From Cristatella mucedo (taxonomy: Eukaryota > Bryozoa > Phylactolaemata > Cristatellidae): a stretch of 64,000 nt of DNA. Within the stretch, counting starts at the first letter, position 1. Each line of letters begins with the position of its first letter. A model generated the notes under the pieces. It was given only the letters and a program-made list of their open reading frames with translations. It had not been told where the DNA came from and ran no database searches. The stretch lies in assembly GCA_009760855.2 (NCBI GenBank), contig WPIO01000005.1:1224501-1288500 (forward strand), read 5' to 3'. The translations under genes and the position numbers were made by a program. Positions 1 to 10,275 of this stretch are shown piece by piece.

Positions 1-732
1 GTAGTGACAATGAGAACGAGGCTCGAGCTCTGGACTACAAATGCTGCACCAAACTAGTGCGATAATGAGCAATATTGTTTAATGCTTGGTGCTGTAGAGA
101 TATTACTGATATTGAATTTCCCTTTGGGAAACTAGTTTTTCTTTCGCAGTCTTTTTCGAAGCCATGTACTCTATGGTAGTTTCTCGCCGGGTACGATGTA
201 GCAGGATTTGTAGCCGATTCGCGGTAATCGTAGTTGGGTCTGTGGCATTTATTGCCTTGTTATTGCGGGGTATGATAGCAATCGGTGGCTTACAATTCAA
301 AAATGTTTCTAAAAAAATTCTGAGTGACGTCAACCGAGGTAGTTAAATTCTTCGATCGGCCAGGAAACTCCGGGCTAACATCCATTATTAGTTCAAAATT
401 TTCGCACGCGGTTATACCATCTAGCCCTAATAAATATACATTGCTGTAGACTTTCATTAAATACAAAAGATTTGCGTGTTATATTTAAAAAAAGAACTTT
501 GCTTGATTCTTGTCGAAAGGCCGTGACGGAACAACATTCTCACCTACTTTCGCAAACGTTCTAGGCTTAGTGCTCAGCTACAGTAGTTTTTGCCTCAGTT
601 CGCATTCACGTTTTCTAAGAGCAAATCGTCGCCTGTCTATTTCTTCATAGTAATAAGAATACTGGTTATTATAGTAATTCGCTTTATAGGACCCCGAGGT
701 AGTTACATCTCTTTCTAGACGCTTCACACAGG

Positions 733-955
733 TTGCAAAAAGCGAAACAACCGTTAATAATAACAACATTAATAACGTTATTATTAACATTAGTAACGTT
801 AATAATAATAACCATTGATAATAACAATCCCAATTGCAACAGGCACAGCCACGCAGTGACGCACCGAAGGCGGCAGGGGGAAGCATATGTCCCCCTGACG
901 CACTGGATCAGGAGGCGCCAAATGGAAGCCTACCGGGGGCGCATTATATCCTAGG
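733..955. repeat. AT-rich near-palindromic tract and GC hairpin
   Basis: Positions 745-830 are built almost entirely from 'gttaataataac' and its complement 'gttattattaac' around a central aacgtt, so the strand can fold back on itself. At about 874-897 a separate hairpin is present: CAGGGGGA and TCCCCCTG, an 8-bp stem around a short loop. No gene is seen in 1-955; the open frames there are short and AT- or repeat-driven. Confidence 0.5.
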
Positions 956-1101
956 CAGGGGCGGAGCCAGGGGGCAGGGGAGTAATTGTCCTCCCCCATG
1001 GACAGAGGGAAGTACCTACATCCTGGGGCGAATTTCCCCAGGCCCAAGGGGCAGGAGCAGCGCACCTTGCTCCCGACCTGAAAATCCTGTCTCCGCCCCT
1101 G
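956..1101. mobile_element. hAT-like MITE with 8-bp target duplication
   Basis: The left end reads CAGGGGCGGAGCCAGG and the right end is its inverted partner (CCTGTCTCCGCCCCTG), giving terminal inverted repeats of about 16 bp with one mismatch. The flanks are atcctagg (948-955) and atccaagg (1102-1109), an 8-bp target-site duplication with one change. Eight-bp duplications and CAGGGGCGG-type ends are typical of hAT transposons. The 146-bp body codes for nothing, so this is a non-autonomous element. Confidence 0.7.
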
Positions 1102-1195
1102 ATCCAAGGAACATCACTGTAGCCTTATAATGGACGATTCTTCAGTTGACGGAGCAAATGCTGTAAGGATTGAGCGAGTTTTCGGCATTGTCTCG

Positions 1196-1560
1196 AGCGT
1201 TGTAAAGTCAGGGGCTGATCAGTCTTGATCAGTCAATCGGTACAACTGCGGGATTTTAGGTGCCAAGGAACTGAAGATACGGTCTCCGAACGACTTGAGC
1301 AAGGAAAGTGACATCAGTCAAAATAGCGGGCGCTGCAATACGAAGCACGATTTGAAGTATTTCGGGTAGGTCGGCCGGAGCAAAAGAAGGAAAGCACCTA
1401 ATAGTGAGTGGCATAATCTTGAAGTCGCTATACAGCTCGATGGGGAGCAAGTCCGAGTCAGAGAGAAGAAATTGTGATATTGAAAAATTGGGAAATTGAG
1501 TTAGAAAGTGTACTGCGGCAGCTGCGAACGTCGCGACAGACAAGCCTATTTATTCGGTAG
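1196..1560 (-). mobile_element. Decayed family-1 LINE fragment (ORF2 C-terminal end)
   Basis: The minus-strand reading resembles the C-terminal end of ORF2 seen in better copies of this window: LLPIELYSDFKIMPLTIRCF lines up with the HWLPVKQRIDFKVLSLTFRS block, followed by SFAPADLPEIL for SLAPAYLSDIL. Matching nucleotide stretches include the 'acggtctcc' and 'gacagacaagcct' blocks. It is 5'-truncated, lacks the hairpin tail and is clearly old. It lies about 0.7 kb upstream of the FBXL15 first exon. Confidence 0.6.
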
Positions 1561-2242
1561 GTGTTTTAGCTGCGGCAGTTTCAAATTCCTCTCAGCGCCA
1601 CGAACTCGTAGCATATGGCTGAGACACGCCGAGATATCGTAGTGACAGTATGCCTGGAATGGTCGGTTTATGTGTCGGCATCGCGACGGTACGTCTACAG
1701 TGGCGACGTGCTGCACGTTTCGATTAATCTGGGTGCACAGCCTGCGACAGGAGTAGTTACACGGGAGTTACTCTGTTTTCGTTCTCCGAATGAACACTTT
1801 AGATTGAGCGCCAGGTTGGGGCTTTGCAGTGTTAGTTGCCAGCCGGTCGTGCAACCTACTGCCAGGCACACGCGTGCGTACTGTAGCTTCTGGCGGCGGC
1901 GAGCCGCCCGCTGCCATTTAAAGCTGCACATCCGGACGCTGGGACGAAGGTGAGAGCCCCGAACAACGTGGAATCGCAGTCGCTCGGACGAAAGCGAGCG
2001 GAAAGGGAAAGAGCTCCGAAATCCAGATTATTATCGAATTATTACTATCGCATTATCGAAAGCTTGCTCTCGTGTCCTCTGCCGCTTCGTCAGGTCGCGA
2101 CCGATCGTGGGTGACGCGGAAATTTTCTCGCCGATCTCGTGCTCACTCAGCCGGATCGTACTCAGTCTCAGGCGGTCAGACCCGTAACGTACTGTCAAAC
2201 CTCAACATCATCCAGGCGCCGCGGACGCCAGCGACGTAAAAG
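1561..2242 (+). promoter_or_regulatory. FBXL15: CpG-rich promoter region and 5'UTR exon of FBXL15
   Basis: The interval is rich in CpG and leads into a strong donor site, aaaag|gtaagg, after position 2242. A matching acceptor with a pyrimidine tract (tgcttcctcgcag) ends at 2619, four bases before the FBXL15 start codon. I infer a noncoding first exon ending at 2242 and a 377-nt intron. An A/T-rich word, catttaaag, at about 1912 might be a degenerate TATA element. The transcription start itself cannot be placed. Open frames on both strands here (for example 1615-1953) look like by-products of the GC content. Confidence 0.5.
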
Positions 2243-2619
2243 GTAAGGTTTTTGCGGGCGCCGTACTAGATCGACGAGTAGCGAGATAGGTCAATCCGGT
2301 TCAAGCGATAGCTGTTTACTGTGATTTTCCGTAGGCCTGTAAGTAAGGAGAATCTCTCAGTCCGTCGTCGTGGCCCAGTTCGCCCGGTTGCCGCCCACCT
2401 GCGATGGGAAGAGGAACCATTGACGAGGAGGTCAAGGTTACGCTACCCGCTTTCGGTTCGGCGGTGAGTACGGTCGGTCGGACGTTAGTGCTTCCTGACG
2501 GCGATAACTATAGTGGTTATATCCTAACGCTGAAGCGTGTTTCGGGATGCGCAGCTAGGCTGAGTTACTTTCGCCACCGAATAGCGACATGCTTGCAACC
2601 CTTTGCTGCTTCCTCGCAG

Positions 2620-3203
2620 AATATGGACCCGAACAACGCCGAGTCGGCGTCCGAGTCGTCCGAAAGGACGACTGTCCTGCAGTTGCCGTGGGATGACGTC
2701 CTATGCAAAAGGATACTGTCACTTGTCGGACTTGCGCAGGTTTTTCGTCTGCGGCGCGTCTGTAGACAGTTTCAATGTCTCGTAGACGACCACTACTTAC
2801 CTCGAATCACGACGCTAGACACGGCCCGCTATGCCGGGAGCTTCGGTGCGTCGGCATTCGCCGTGACTACATTTAACGCCACCTGCCTGCGGCGGCTGGT
2901 ATTGCTTGGCACCAAAGGCTGGCTTACGGACGATCTGCTGGTGCCCGTCCTGTCTAACAACAACAAGCTGGAGGAGATCGACCTGACCGGGTGCTCTGCC
3001 TTGAGCAACGTAGCCGCTCAGGCGATCGTCGCCAGCTGCCGGTCGTCGCTGGAGAGCCTCTGCCTCCGCGACTGCGTGTGGCTCTCGGCAGCAGCCGTCA
3101 GCAATGTAGCGCTGTCGTGCAGCAGGCTTCGTCGGGTGGACCTGTCCGGCTGCTGGCACGTGACCGACGAGTCGGTGATCATGCTAGCTCAGTGCTGCCG
3201 AGG
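2620..3203 (+). CDS. FBXL15: FBXL15 coding exon 1 (F-box and first LRRs)
   Basis: The acceptor is tcctcgcag|aat and the donor is cgagg|gtgagc. The exon codes for residues 1-193 plus two bases of codon 194. It ends inside the repeat that begins RRVDLSGCWHVTDESV. Unspliced, the frame would stop two codons further on at a TGA that lies inside the donor site, which supports the splice. Confidence 0.88.
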
Positions 3204-6200
3204 GTGAGCGCTCGACCTCTGCCGCCTGCCAGTGCATCCAGTCAGCAGTGTCTCTAGCAGGGCTGCCGCTCGTTTAGTCCTCGCAAGCTTGTCTGTGTGG
3301 CTCGTGCTGCTGTGGGCTGCTAGTACTACCAGCAGGAGAGCGAGCGCGGGAGCGTGCAGGTCTAGAGTGGTGCATAGGGCTCAGAGTCACCTGCACTTTG
3401 TGTTTTATCCCCATAGCCATGACCGCCTGCATTAATTAGCAGTATGCACGTGAATGTATACTTTGAGAATGTTGCCGATTGCTCTGCGATTCCATTCTCT
3501 TTCTTTCACGAGCATTCTGCTGCACATGGCAGTGCTCGTGACCCGAAAGGTCCTTGCTCAGTTTCCTCGACTCTAAAAGAAAATGTTTGTTGATTTGTAT
3601 GTCTGTCCGTTTGAATGATTTGCTCGCATGTATGATTCGTATTTATGATGTTTGCTCGTACGTATGATTTTATCGTGTACAGTGCTCGTATGGTGCTTGG
3701 ATGCTGGTGCTTGGATAATAATAATAATAACGGTAATACATTTGATATTGTACCCTCAGAGAACTCAGCCTTGTTCTAGGCACTTTACATTTGCTGCAAA
3801 GGAAGCACGATCGAATGGCTGTAGGGTCGGCGGCTGGAGCAGCTCATGGTTCACTCGTAAATTCTAAATTCCCGCCTGAGCATGCCAGGTGACTCGAAAA
3901 CGGCTGCAATTAATAATAATAATAATAGTAATAATAATAATGCACTTGATAAAGCGCCTCAGAGAACTCAATCTCTTTCTAGGTGCTTTAAATTTGCTGC
4001 ATATGGAAATGCAATTGAATGGTGAGTACTATCATGCATGCTTGGTAAACAACATGAATGACATGGTTAGGGGTGCCATGCACAGGGTCAGCATGCAAAT
4101 GTGGTTAGTGGCAGCATGCACAGTGTCAGCACGCATAAGCACATGAAGGACGAATCACAGGGACCCACTAAATGCTGTCCTAAATAGGTGCGTTTTTAAG
4201 TTCTTTCTAAATTACTTTTTATTTCTAAGCCCGTGATGCAACTGGCTTTCGAAGAAATGTCAGGATCGGAAGGCTGTTGGGTTCTTTGTACAAGTGAAAG
4301 TGGGGTACTGCTTGCATGTATCCCTGAATTGTACTCGATGCACTGGGTCGTAAGCTCTGAGAGGGCGTGGTTTGCTATTGCAGAGCATGCCCAAGGAGTA
4401 GTGCCCATAAGCCATAACTAAGGTAGCTAAGGCTGGACGTCCTCGCAAATGGGTAATGTGGTCCTTGAGGATGAAAACTTTTTACCGCCGGTTAAGCAAG
4501 AAGGCAGAAAGGGTTTATGCCTATTCACTCCAGCATGGACTCTATCTTGGATGGTAACATGCCAAAGCTGGATGTTAATTTCGGAGGAAGATGCAGATCT
4601 TCCTCCGAAATCAAGCAGCCGATTGAGAATTACTTGGAAAGGATGTAGCTAGCATGCTCTATTAGCACATGCCAGGAACCATCAGCTGGATTTAAAAAAA
4701 GTGAAGGTTGACTGATCAAGCAGCCTCATTTATACAGGGCTGAACAGGTACTATTAGCTCCCTGCTTGCTGTGGCTAACAAAGGATGGCCTGCTGCAGGG
4801 CTCGAACCTGCGACCTAGGCCGTGATGTGCAAGCACCTTGTTCCTTGGCTAAGACTTGTAGAGTTGAACAGTCAAATGGGACATTTATACCATTAGAAAG
4901 AAAGAAGGATGTGTTATGTCCTCCTCGATGGCTAATTCACTGCATGTGCAGCTGCTAAAGATTGGATCGTGTCATTAGTCATTACTAATTAGTGCTTGGA
5001 ACGTGCAGTCCAGTTGGATGCACACCAGCATGCAGGGGCTCGCTCACCTAGACACACCTATTCGCACGCACAAATACTTATGCGGGAATGCATAGGAGTG
5101 CACGAGTATACAACTAGCACGGCTCCCCAAGACTGACACGTCCTCTACAAGATTCTGTTAGCAGCACCTAGCAGGCCACGCTGCTCTGTTAGTTTAGCGT
5201 ATCTGGACGAGGCAATGATAGCTATGTCATGCAAATATATGCTATGACAGTTATGTCGTCTTGTGTTTGCTGAAGCCTGATAAGTGTAAGCTACTGTCTC
5301 ACTGCATCCTGGCTCTTTTGCACGCTCTGTCTGCTGTTGGTGCCACCTTCTTGATTCATGTGCTACCATGCTCAGGGCTTCACCTCCCCGTGCTACATTT
5401 CCTCTGCAGCGTCGAAAGCTGCAACAGTATTGATTGTCATGCCCACACTCTGCTGCGTCATGCTGGCAGCCACTGGGTGAGAAGGCTGACAGGGCCCTCT
5501 GCCTCACGTCATGATTAATTGCGTCGTGCTTAACTCTGTGGGCAGGGAGGCTTGTGAACACTTGAGCTCTTCACGACAGCGGCAGGTTCTCCATGCAGCA
5601 GGCAGTCCTTTGTTGCCACCTGCAATCTGTAGTGAAATCTACTGAGGCTTTTCTGGCGCTATATAAATACGGCTGTTAAATCAGCTAGCCTTAATTTTCT
5701 TTATCATGGCTTTAGCCTCGCGGGTGATACTGAGCCCAAGTTTTGCTAGCATTGTTTTTGCTTAAGGGTGCATCTATGACCTTAGCTTTGCAGGAAAGCA
5801 GCTGCTGTGTGATCATGCCTGCTCCCTGCTCCCTGCTCATCTGTGCAGGCTGCCCTGCTTTGTTGCATGTCACGGGTTCTGTAGCAAATCCTGTGTCACA
5901 GGCTCGGCTCTCAGTCGTTTTCGGTGCAGCCTGCCTACTGTCCTTTGAGAGGGCTTTTCCTGCAATCCCTGCATGACTCCCTGAGATAAACATTGTGAGC
6001 CTACAGGTAAAGCATCCCACGGTGGTTAGCCACTATGATTCGACTAATTGGACACTGGGTTGGGTGGATGGGGGGGGGGACTGGCTGGCATATGGGGGTC
6101 AATCGTGGCAAGGCTCGTTCTACTGAGTTTATTACATCCAGGTTCCTACGCTCAGTTACCCAGCCCTTTTGTTGAGGCCTCCCACTCATCTTTATACCAT

Positions 6201-6900
6201 GTATGCTCAGGCTTACTGCATTATCTCAGGCCTGCTGCTGTTAAGATGGGTGTAAAGGTAATTAGCCGTTGATTCAACAGCATCATTTCTGCAGGATGTA
6301 GAGTTCAGGCAGAGATATAGGTTTTCATGCTGCTGGACTTCACCGGCGACCTAGATCGTGAAGTGGGAGCATCTTTCATGTGAGGCTAAATGTATTCCCA
6401 AGCGACGTCATACCGGACGTCAGCTGCATTCCACTGCTTCATGCCAGCCATTCTTGGCGTTTGAGCATTGTTTTGCTGCTAAGATCGCCTTTGATTCTTT
6501 AGTTTGCCCGAGTTCGGCTTCCCTGACCAACATGACATATTCCCAATTCTGGTGCTATACAAACACGGCTACCGGCTCAGCAGTATTTGTGAGTTCACTG
6601 TATACCGCTTGGGAATAGGAGTGAGGCTAAGCTCCGATGAAGTTCGGCGCCAGACGCAGGAGGAAAGCTATTCCTGCGTTTGGCGTCGAAGTCAGTCTAC
6701 TGAGCTCGGCTGTCAATGTTGGAGCATGGCTTCAGCTCACTGAGCACACGTGACCGGACACTTCCTTCGTAGCTGCCTGCCATTACCCCAGTCTACAGCC
6801 CAGTGAGCAGCAAGCAGTCAAGCAACTGAATAGGCTGTATTGGAAATCGTCGGGTTCATTACTCAATTGTTTGGAAGCAACTTTTTACAACCACAGGTCT

Positions 6901-6956
<56 letters not shown>

Positions 6957-7018
6957 CCACGAGTGCATGCGCCGGAGTGTGGGTGGGCATGCCCGTGTGG
7001 GTGTGTCCAGTCTCTCGC

Positions 7019-7059
<41 letters not shown>

Positions 7060-7070
7060 TGTGCATGCAT

Positions 7071-7125
<55 letters not shown>

Positions 7126-8560
7126 TACAGACCCGGAAATGCTTTTTGTGGCACACGTTTGCAGCACACACATGCACACACCTGTGTGCACACACTCGAA
7201 CGAATACCTCATACGTGCACATGCACCGACACGTGCACACATGCGAGAGCAAGCATGTGTAGCCACAGACATTCACAAATACTTGAATGCAAGTGCTCAC
7301 TGGCATCACTTGCTTATCCTGGTGAGTTAGGCAAAACTTCTAGAGCGTCACAAAAATCAATGGTAAGCGGCCTGTTCGGACGACTCGGTGACATTAGCAC
7401 ATCAGACTGCAGAGTCATACCTGGTTGAAAAACCGTACGTCTTGTTGTGGCACTTCGTGCATTTTCAGAGCCTTGACTGCTGTTATGCAAACTCAGTCAG
7501 AATGTCCATCTGCAAGAGTCAGCATCGATGCATCCATGGACATGTAGATGGGAGATCGTGCAGCAGCTCTTTCCGAGTTGACAAGCTTCTAACGAAAGGC
7601 ACCTAGCATAACGTGCATACCATCGAGCTCAGGCAGCAGCAGGCCTGCATCCTTCATGCTTGGCAAGCAGGCTTTGGAAGCAAGCAAGCATTCACCCGGT
7701 GAATACGTTTGAACGCACGAATGTGCACACAACAATATTTTCCCGGCAGTGAAGCCTGTCTGCCCAAGCCGCCGAGTCTTGCACGTGGCCTTTTTGTGTG
7801 CCTGTCTCTACAAAGTCAAGAGGACTAAATGGTTGTCAGACTGTGGCATTGACTATAGCACATTCTAAAACCTAAACGTCTCTTAGTTTTTTCTGGTCAC
7901 AGTTTATTTTAGGTGAAGTGGTCGACATTGATGCATGCATATAGGCTGCAGCTGCTTACTGCCCCCTTCTTGCTTTGTTCGTAGCCGTGGGGAGGAGGGT
8001 TGAATGTGCTCACCCTTCACGACCCTGACCTCGACGGTTGGAGTCCTGCAGCAGACTGTCCTTCGTATCTCACTGCGAGCACGGTAGTGGCTGCTAAGGC
8101 TCTACTGCCGCACCTGGTCACCTGCGAATGAGACGCGGATAAGACTTCCGAATCAGTGCTGACCCGTACTTTTGCTTTACCTCGCCTTCCATCGCCTCCT
8201 TTCCGTATCGTTGTCTGCTCGTGCCGACGTCTTTGCCGTTGCTGCAGGATCGTCTATCTGAACTTGTCACGCATCTATGGCCTGACTGACCACAGTCTGA
8301 AGGCGCTGGCCTGGCATCTGACGGAGCTGCAGCACCTGTTCATCCAAGGCTGCTGGCGCGTGACCGACGAGGGCGTGCTCGCGCTGGCCAGCCGTGCAGT
8401 CAAGCTGCAGTGCCTGCAGGTTCGCGACTGCCGCTCGATTAGCGAGAGGGGCCTCAAGGCGATGTGGGAGCGCAAGGTCAAGCTAGACGTTCAACCGCGT
8501 CATCGCTCGATGCCAGCAGCAGCAGCTGCAGCAGCGCGCAGCAGCACTCCTCAGCCTTAG
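2623..8560 (+). CDS. FBXL15: F-box and leucine-rich repeat protein 15 (spliced, two coding exons)
   Basis: CDS is join(2623..3203, 8248..8560), 297 residues, close to the about 300 residues of vertebrate FBXL15. The family member is the substrate-recognition subunit of an SCF (SKP1-CUL1-F-box) ubiquitin ligase; in vertebrates it targets SMURF1 and so promotes BMP signalling. An N-terminal acidic/serine stretch (1-17) precedes an F-box at about 18-62, starting LQLPWDDVL. Cysteine-type leucine-rich repeats follow from about 85 to 270, recognisable as LEEIDLTGC, LRRVDLSGCWHVTDE, LQHLFIQGCWRVTDE and LQCLQVRDC. The C-terminus is a short alanine run followed by RSSTPQP. The start at 2623 is preferred because an acceptor lies four bases upstream, the Kozak context is good (A at -3, G at +4) and the length fits; the frame is open back to an upstream ATG at 2404, which would add 73 residues. 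The intron is 5.04 kb, splits a glycine codon (GG|G) and is full of repeats. Confidence 0.9.
3715..3820 (-). mobile_element. Family-1 LINE 3' tail (antisense)
   Basis: It begins with (ATA)n, the complement of the terminal (TAT)n, then the hairpin tail in degraded form ('ccctcagagaact ... ttctaggcactttac') and 'atttgctgcaaaggaagcacgatcg'. Only about 100 bp of the 3' end is kept. Confidence 0.7.
3911..4212 (-). mobile_element. Family-1 LINE 3' UTR copy (antisense)
   Basis: (AAT)n, then the hairpin words 'aaagcgcc' and 'aatctctttctagg', then the long 3' UTR with 'gggtcagcatgcaaatgtgg' and 'gtcagcacgcataagcaca', then 'gggacccactaaatgctgtc'. The copy is 5'-truncated just before the ORF2 stop. All 3' UTR landmarks are in the same order as in the copies at 16542 and 23542. 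Confidence 0.85.
4578..4611. repeat. Perfect 15-bp hairpin, 4-base loop
   Basis: ATTTCGGAGGAAGAT at 4578-4592 is exactly complementary to ATCTTCCTCCGAAAT at 4597-4611, leaving the loop GCAG. It lies in the FBXL15 intron, outside any repeat family I can assign. Confidence 0.9.
4703..4868 (-). mobile_element. SINE family S1 (tRNA-headed)
   Basis: The complement holds a B-box-like GGTTCGAGCCC, then a body like 'atcctttgttagccacagc', and ends in 'gaggctgcttgatcag', matching 'gaggctgttaaatcagcta' of other S1 copies. The order head, body, tail is intact, so this is a nearly complete minus-strand copy. Confidence 0.6.
5605..5690 (+). mobile_element. SINE family S1, 3' part
   Basis: Ends with 'ctatataaatacggctg' followed by 'ttaaatcagcta', the S1 3' signature, preceded by a worn 'ttgccacctgcaatctg' body. 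The tRNA-like head is missing. Confidence 0.5.
6643..6690 (+). repeat. 19-bp hairpin with two G-U-compatible changes
   Basis: The arm 6643-6661 (TTCGGCGCCAGACGCAGGA) faces 6672-6690 (TCCTGCGTTTGGCGTCGAA). Seventeen pairs are Watson-Crick; the two differences are C-to-T opposite G, so the plus-strand transcript would pair throughout. The loop is 10 nt. Confidence 0.85.
6903..7118. repeat. (AC)n - (GT)n - (AC)n microsatellite block
   Basis: (AC)26 at 6903-6954, a 64-bp spacer, an interrupted (GT)n at 7019-7062, then gcatgcatgc at 7063-7072, then (AC)23 to 7118. The GT arm, the self-complementary GCATGCATGC centre and the AC arm make one large inverted repeat. All open frames here are artefacts of the repeat. 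Confidence 0.95.
8248..8560 (+). CDS. FBXL15: FBXL15 last coding exon (C-terminal LRRs)
   Basis: The acceptor is gccgttgctgcag|gatcg. The first base completes the split glycine, and the reading continues IVYLNLSRIYGLTDHSLKAL, which fits the LRR register left by the first exon. The stop is TAG at 8558-8560. The tail after VKLDVQPRH is low-complexity (AAAAAAA then RSSTPQP), coded by a GCA-rich repeat, and probably varies between species. Confidence 0.88.
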
Positions 8561-10060
8561 TCTCTGCCGGCTCTGCAGGCTCTGCTTCGATTGGTCGCGA
8601 CGATTTTCGCAGTGCTGACAGCGCTTGCCCGTTCAGTGCGTGATGGAGACTTTCGTCGAGCAGCAGCAGCAGCGACAGCAGGAGCAATGGCGGTAGCCAT
8701 CGTCACCTGGCTCGGCCGGTGACAACGTGCACAGCCCTTGACGATGCTTCTTTGCTGCGCTGTCTGCTCTATCCAGTCTCGTAGTGCCGGCGGCTGCTGC
8801 TGGCACTGCTGCTCCTCTTGCTTGAAAATGCGACTCTTTGCACGGTTTGCATTCGTGCACGTGGCTTTCACCTCACATGTCGCGCATTATCAGCGCTGTG
8901 AGCAGCTACCAGCCTGGTGTGCCGCACCTGGCTGCTGCTGCTGCAGAGTGTTCTGCTTCCGGTGCCAGAATGAGCAGTGGCCGCTCCTCGTTGGGATAGT
9001 TGCTCGGCCCTCTGCACCGCTGCTCCGCTGCTCAAGACTGCACTCTGCACTAGGACCTGCTCCGGCGATACATCTCAATGCTCAGAAATTCGTGCTCACG
9101 TGCTCACGCAGAGCATGCACGCATAATTTCATGTGCTGCTTTGGTGGCTGCGTGGCGTTAACGCACACTAAACACGTACACGTACACACACTCACACACA
9201 CGTACACACACACACACACACACGTACAGACACATGAAGCAACCACACACGCACACACTGCTTGCTGCATGCTCTGCTTCTCAGACGAATCTTTGATTTT
9301 GACTGCTTTTAGCTAGGGAAGGATTAAGGTTGGAAATTGGAGCTGATTGTACGGTGACATTAAAAAGATAAATCTTAACAGGAACCATCTGACTTCTGCA
9401 TCTAGCTGATAAAGCAAAGCTGTTGTGTCAGATAAATTTGATGCTACAGTATGCAGTCGATGCAGCTTTATTCTGTATCTACCTATCGCTCATTAGCTTT
9501 CTGCTACACGGCCTTCTCGGTTGGTCGGAGAGTTCACCAGTCTTCAGTTATCGCAAAAGATCGCACACACGTGAAATATTTGTATAGCCAACCTAAGGGA
9601 AAGAGTAGTCTCCCCTTCGGTTCACGAGCTGCTGCACACAAGAATTGCTTTGGGTGTGACCCATTGAAGATAAGGCAAAGGTTCACGGGAACGGCATTTA
9701 AGCTATTTGTAAAGGGTCAATTCAGCAACTAATGCTCTGCTGTTTCGCAGAGCAGGCTACTCGTGAGGACTCGTGGCATGGACACCTGCCTTTACACGTC
9801 TCTCCTATATGGTTAATATGGTATTCGTGGTTTATGGATCAATGGCATGTATTGCATTGTTATTCCCACTACGGCCATTGTATGGCCTAGCAGAGATTAT
9901 GGGGCTGCTGCTGGTTTATGGGCCGTTGCGATTAATAGCTGTGAGTGTTAAGTGACCCCCTGCAGAGACCAGGGAGTTACTGCAAGGACGCCGGGCAGGG
10001 TGGTCGCATACTGGCTCGCTCTGGCGTCCGTGTGAATAAACGTCGTTGAGCCCGCTTCGG
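8561..10060 (+). other. FBXL15 3' UTR and downstream, possible poly(A) signal at 10035
   Basis: No second gene is recognisable in this 1.5-kb stretch. It holds a (CA)n tract at 9179-9225 and AATAAA at 10035-10040, the first good poly(A) hexamer after the FBXL15 stop. The 3' UTR may therefore run to about 10.06 kb, but the hexamer could equally belong to a degraded LTR-like repeat. Confidence 0.3.
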
Positions 10061-10212
10061 TGTTCTGCATGGTGTCGCGTACCTGATGTTTGGAGAATGT
10101 GAAACTACAATATATAAAGAGAGAGGGAGAGAAAATGTGTATGTGAGAGAGGAGGAGAAGAGTAGGATAAGAGTGGAATAGGAGTATGAGAGTGGTCAGA
10201 GAAGCAAAGGCT

Positions 10213-10232
10213 GAGAGAGAGAGAGCAAGAGA

Positions 10233-10272
<40 letters not shown>
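10213..10272. repeat. (GA)n microsatellite
   Basis: Nearly pure GA dinucleotides with a few interruptions; the matching minus-strand leucine/serine open frame is an artefact. Confidence 0.95.

Positions 10273-10275
<3 letters not shown>

Larger units (their letters stand above)
3204..8247 (+). other. FBXL15 intron 2, contents
   Basis: This 5-kb intron holds two antisense LINE tails, two SINE pieces, two long hairpins (4578-4611 and 6643-6690) and the AC/GT/AC block at 6903-7118, each listed separately. The remaining stretches (3204-3714, 4216-4577, 4870-5604, 5691-6642 and 7123-8247) show no gene I can support. A 138-codon open frame on the minus strand at 5145-5561 has no recognisable motif and I treat it as chance. 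Confidence 0.7.

Noticed and set aside
4780-4870. A possible tRNA gene on the minus strand
   Set aside because: It has a B box but no acceptor or anticodon stem, and is followed by the S1 body and tail, so it is a SINE head.
5145-5561. A 138-codon minus-strand frame in the FBXL15 intron
   Set aside because: No motif, signal or splice-site support; likely chance.
6859-7330. Several His/Thr/Val/Cys-rich open frames up to 185 codons
   Set aside because: They exist only because (AC)n and (GT)n have no stops; composition is pure dipeptide repeat.
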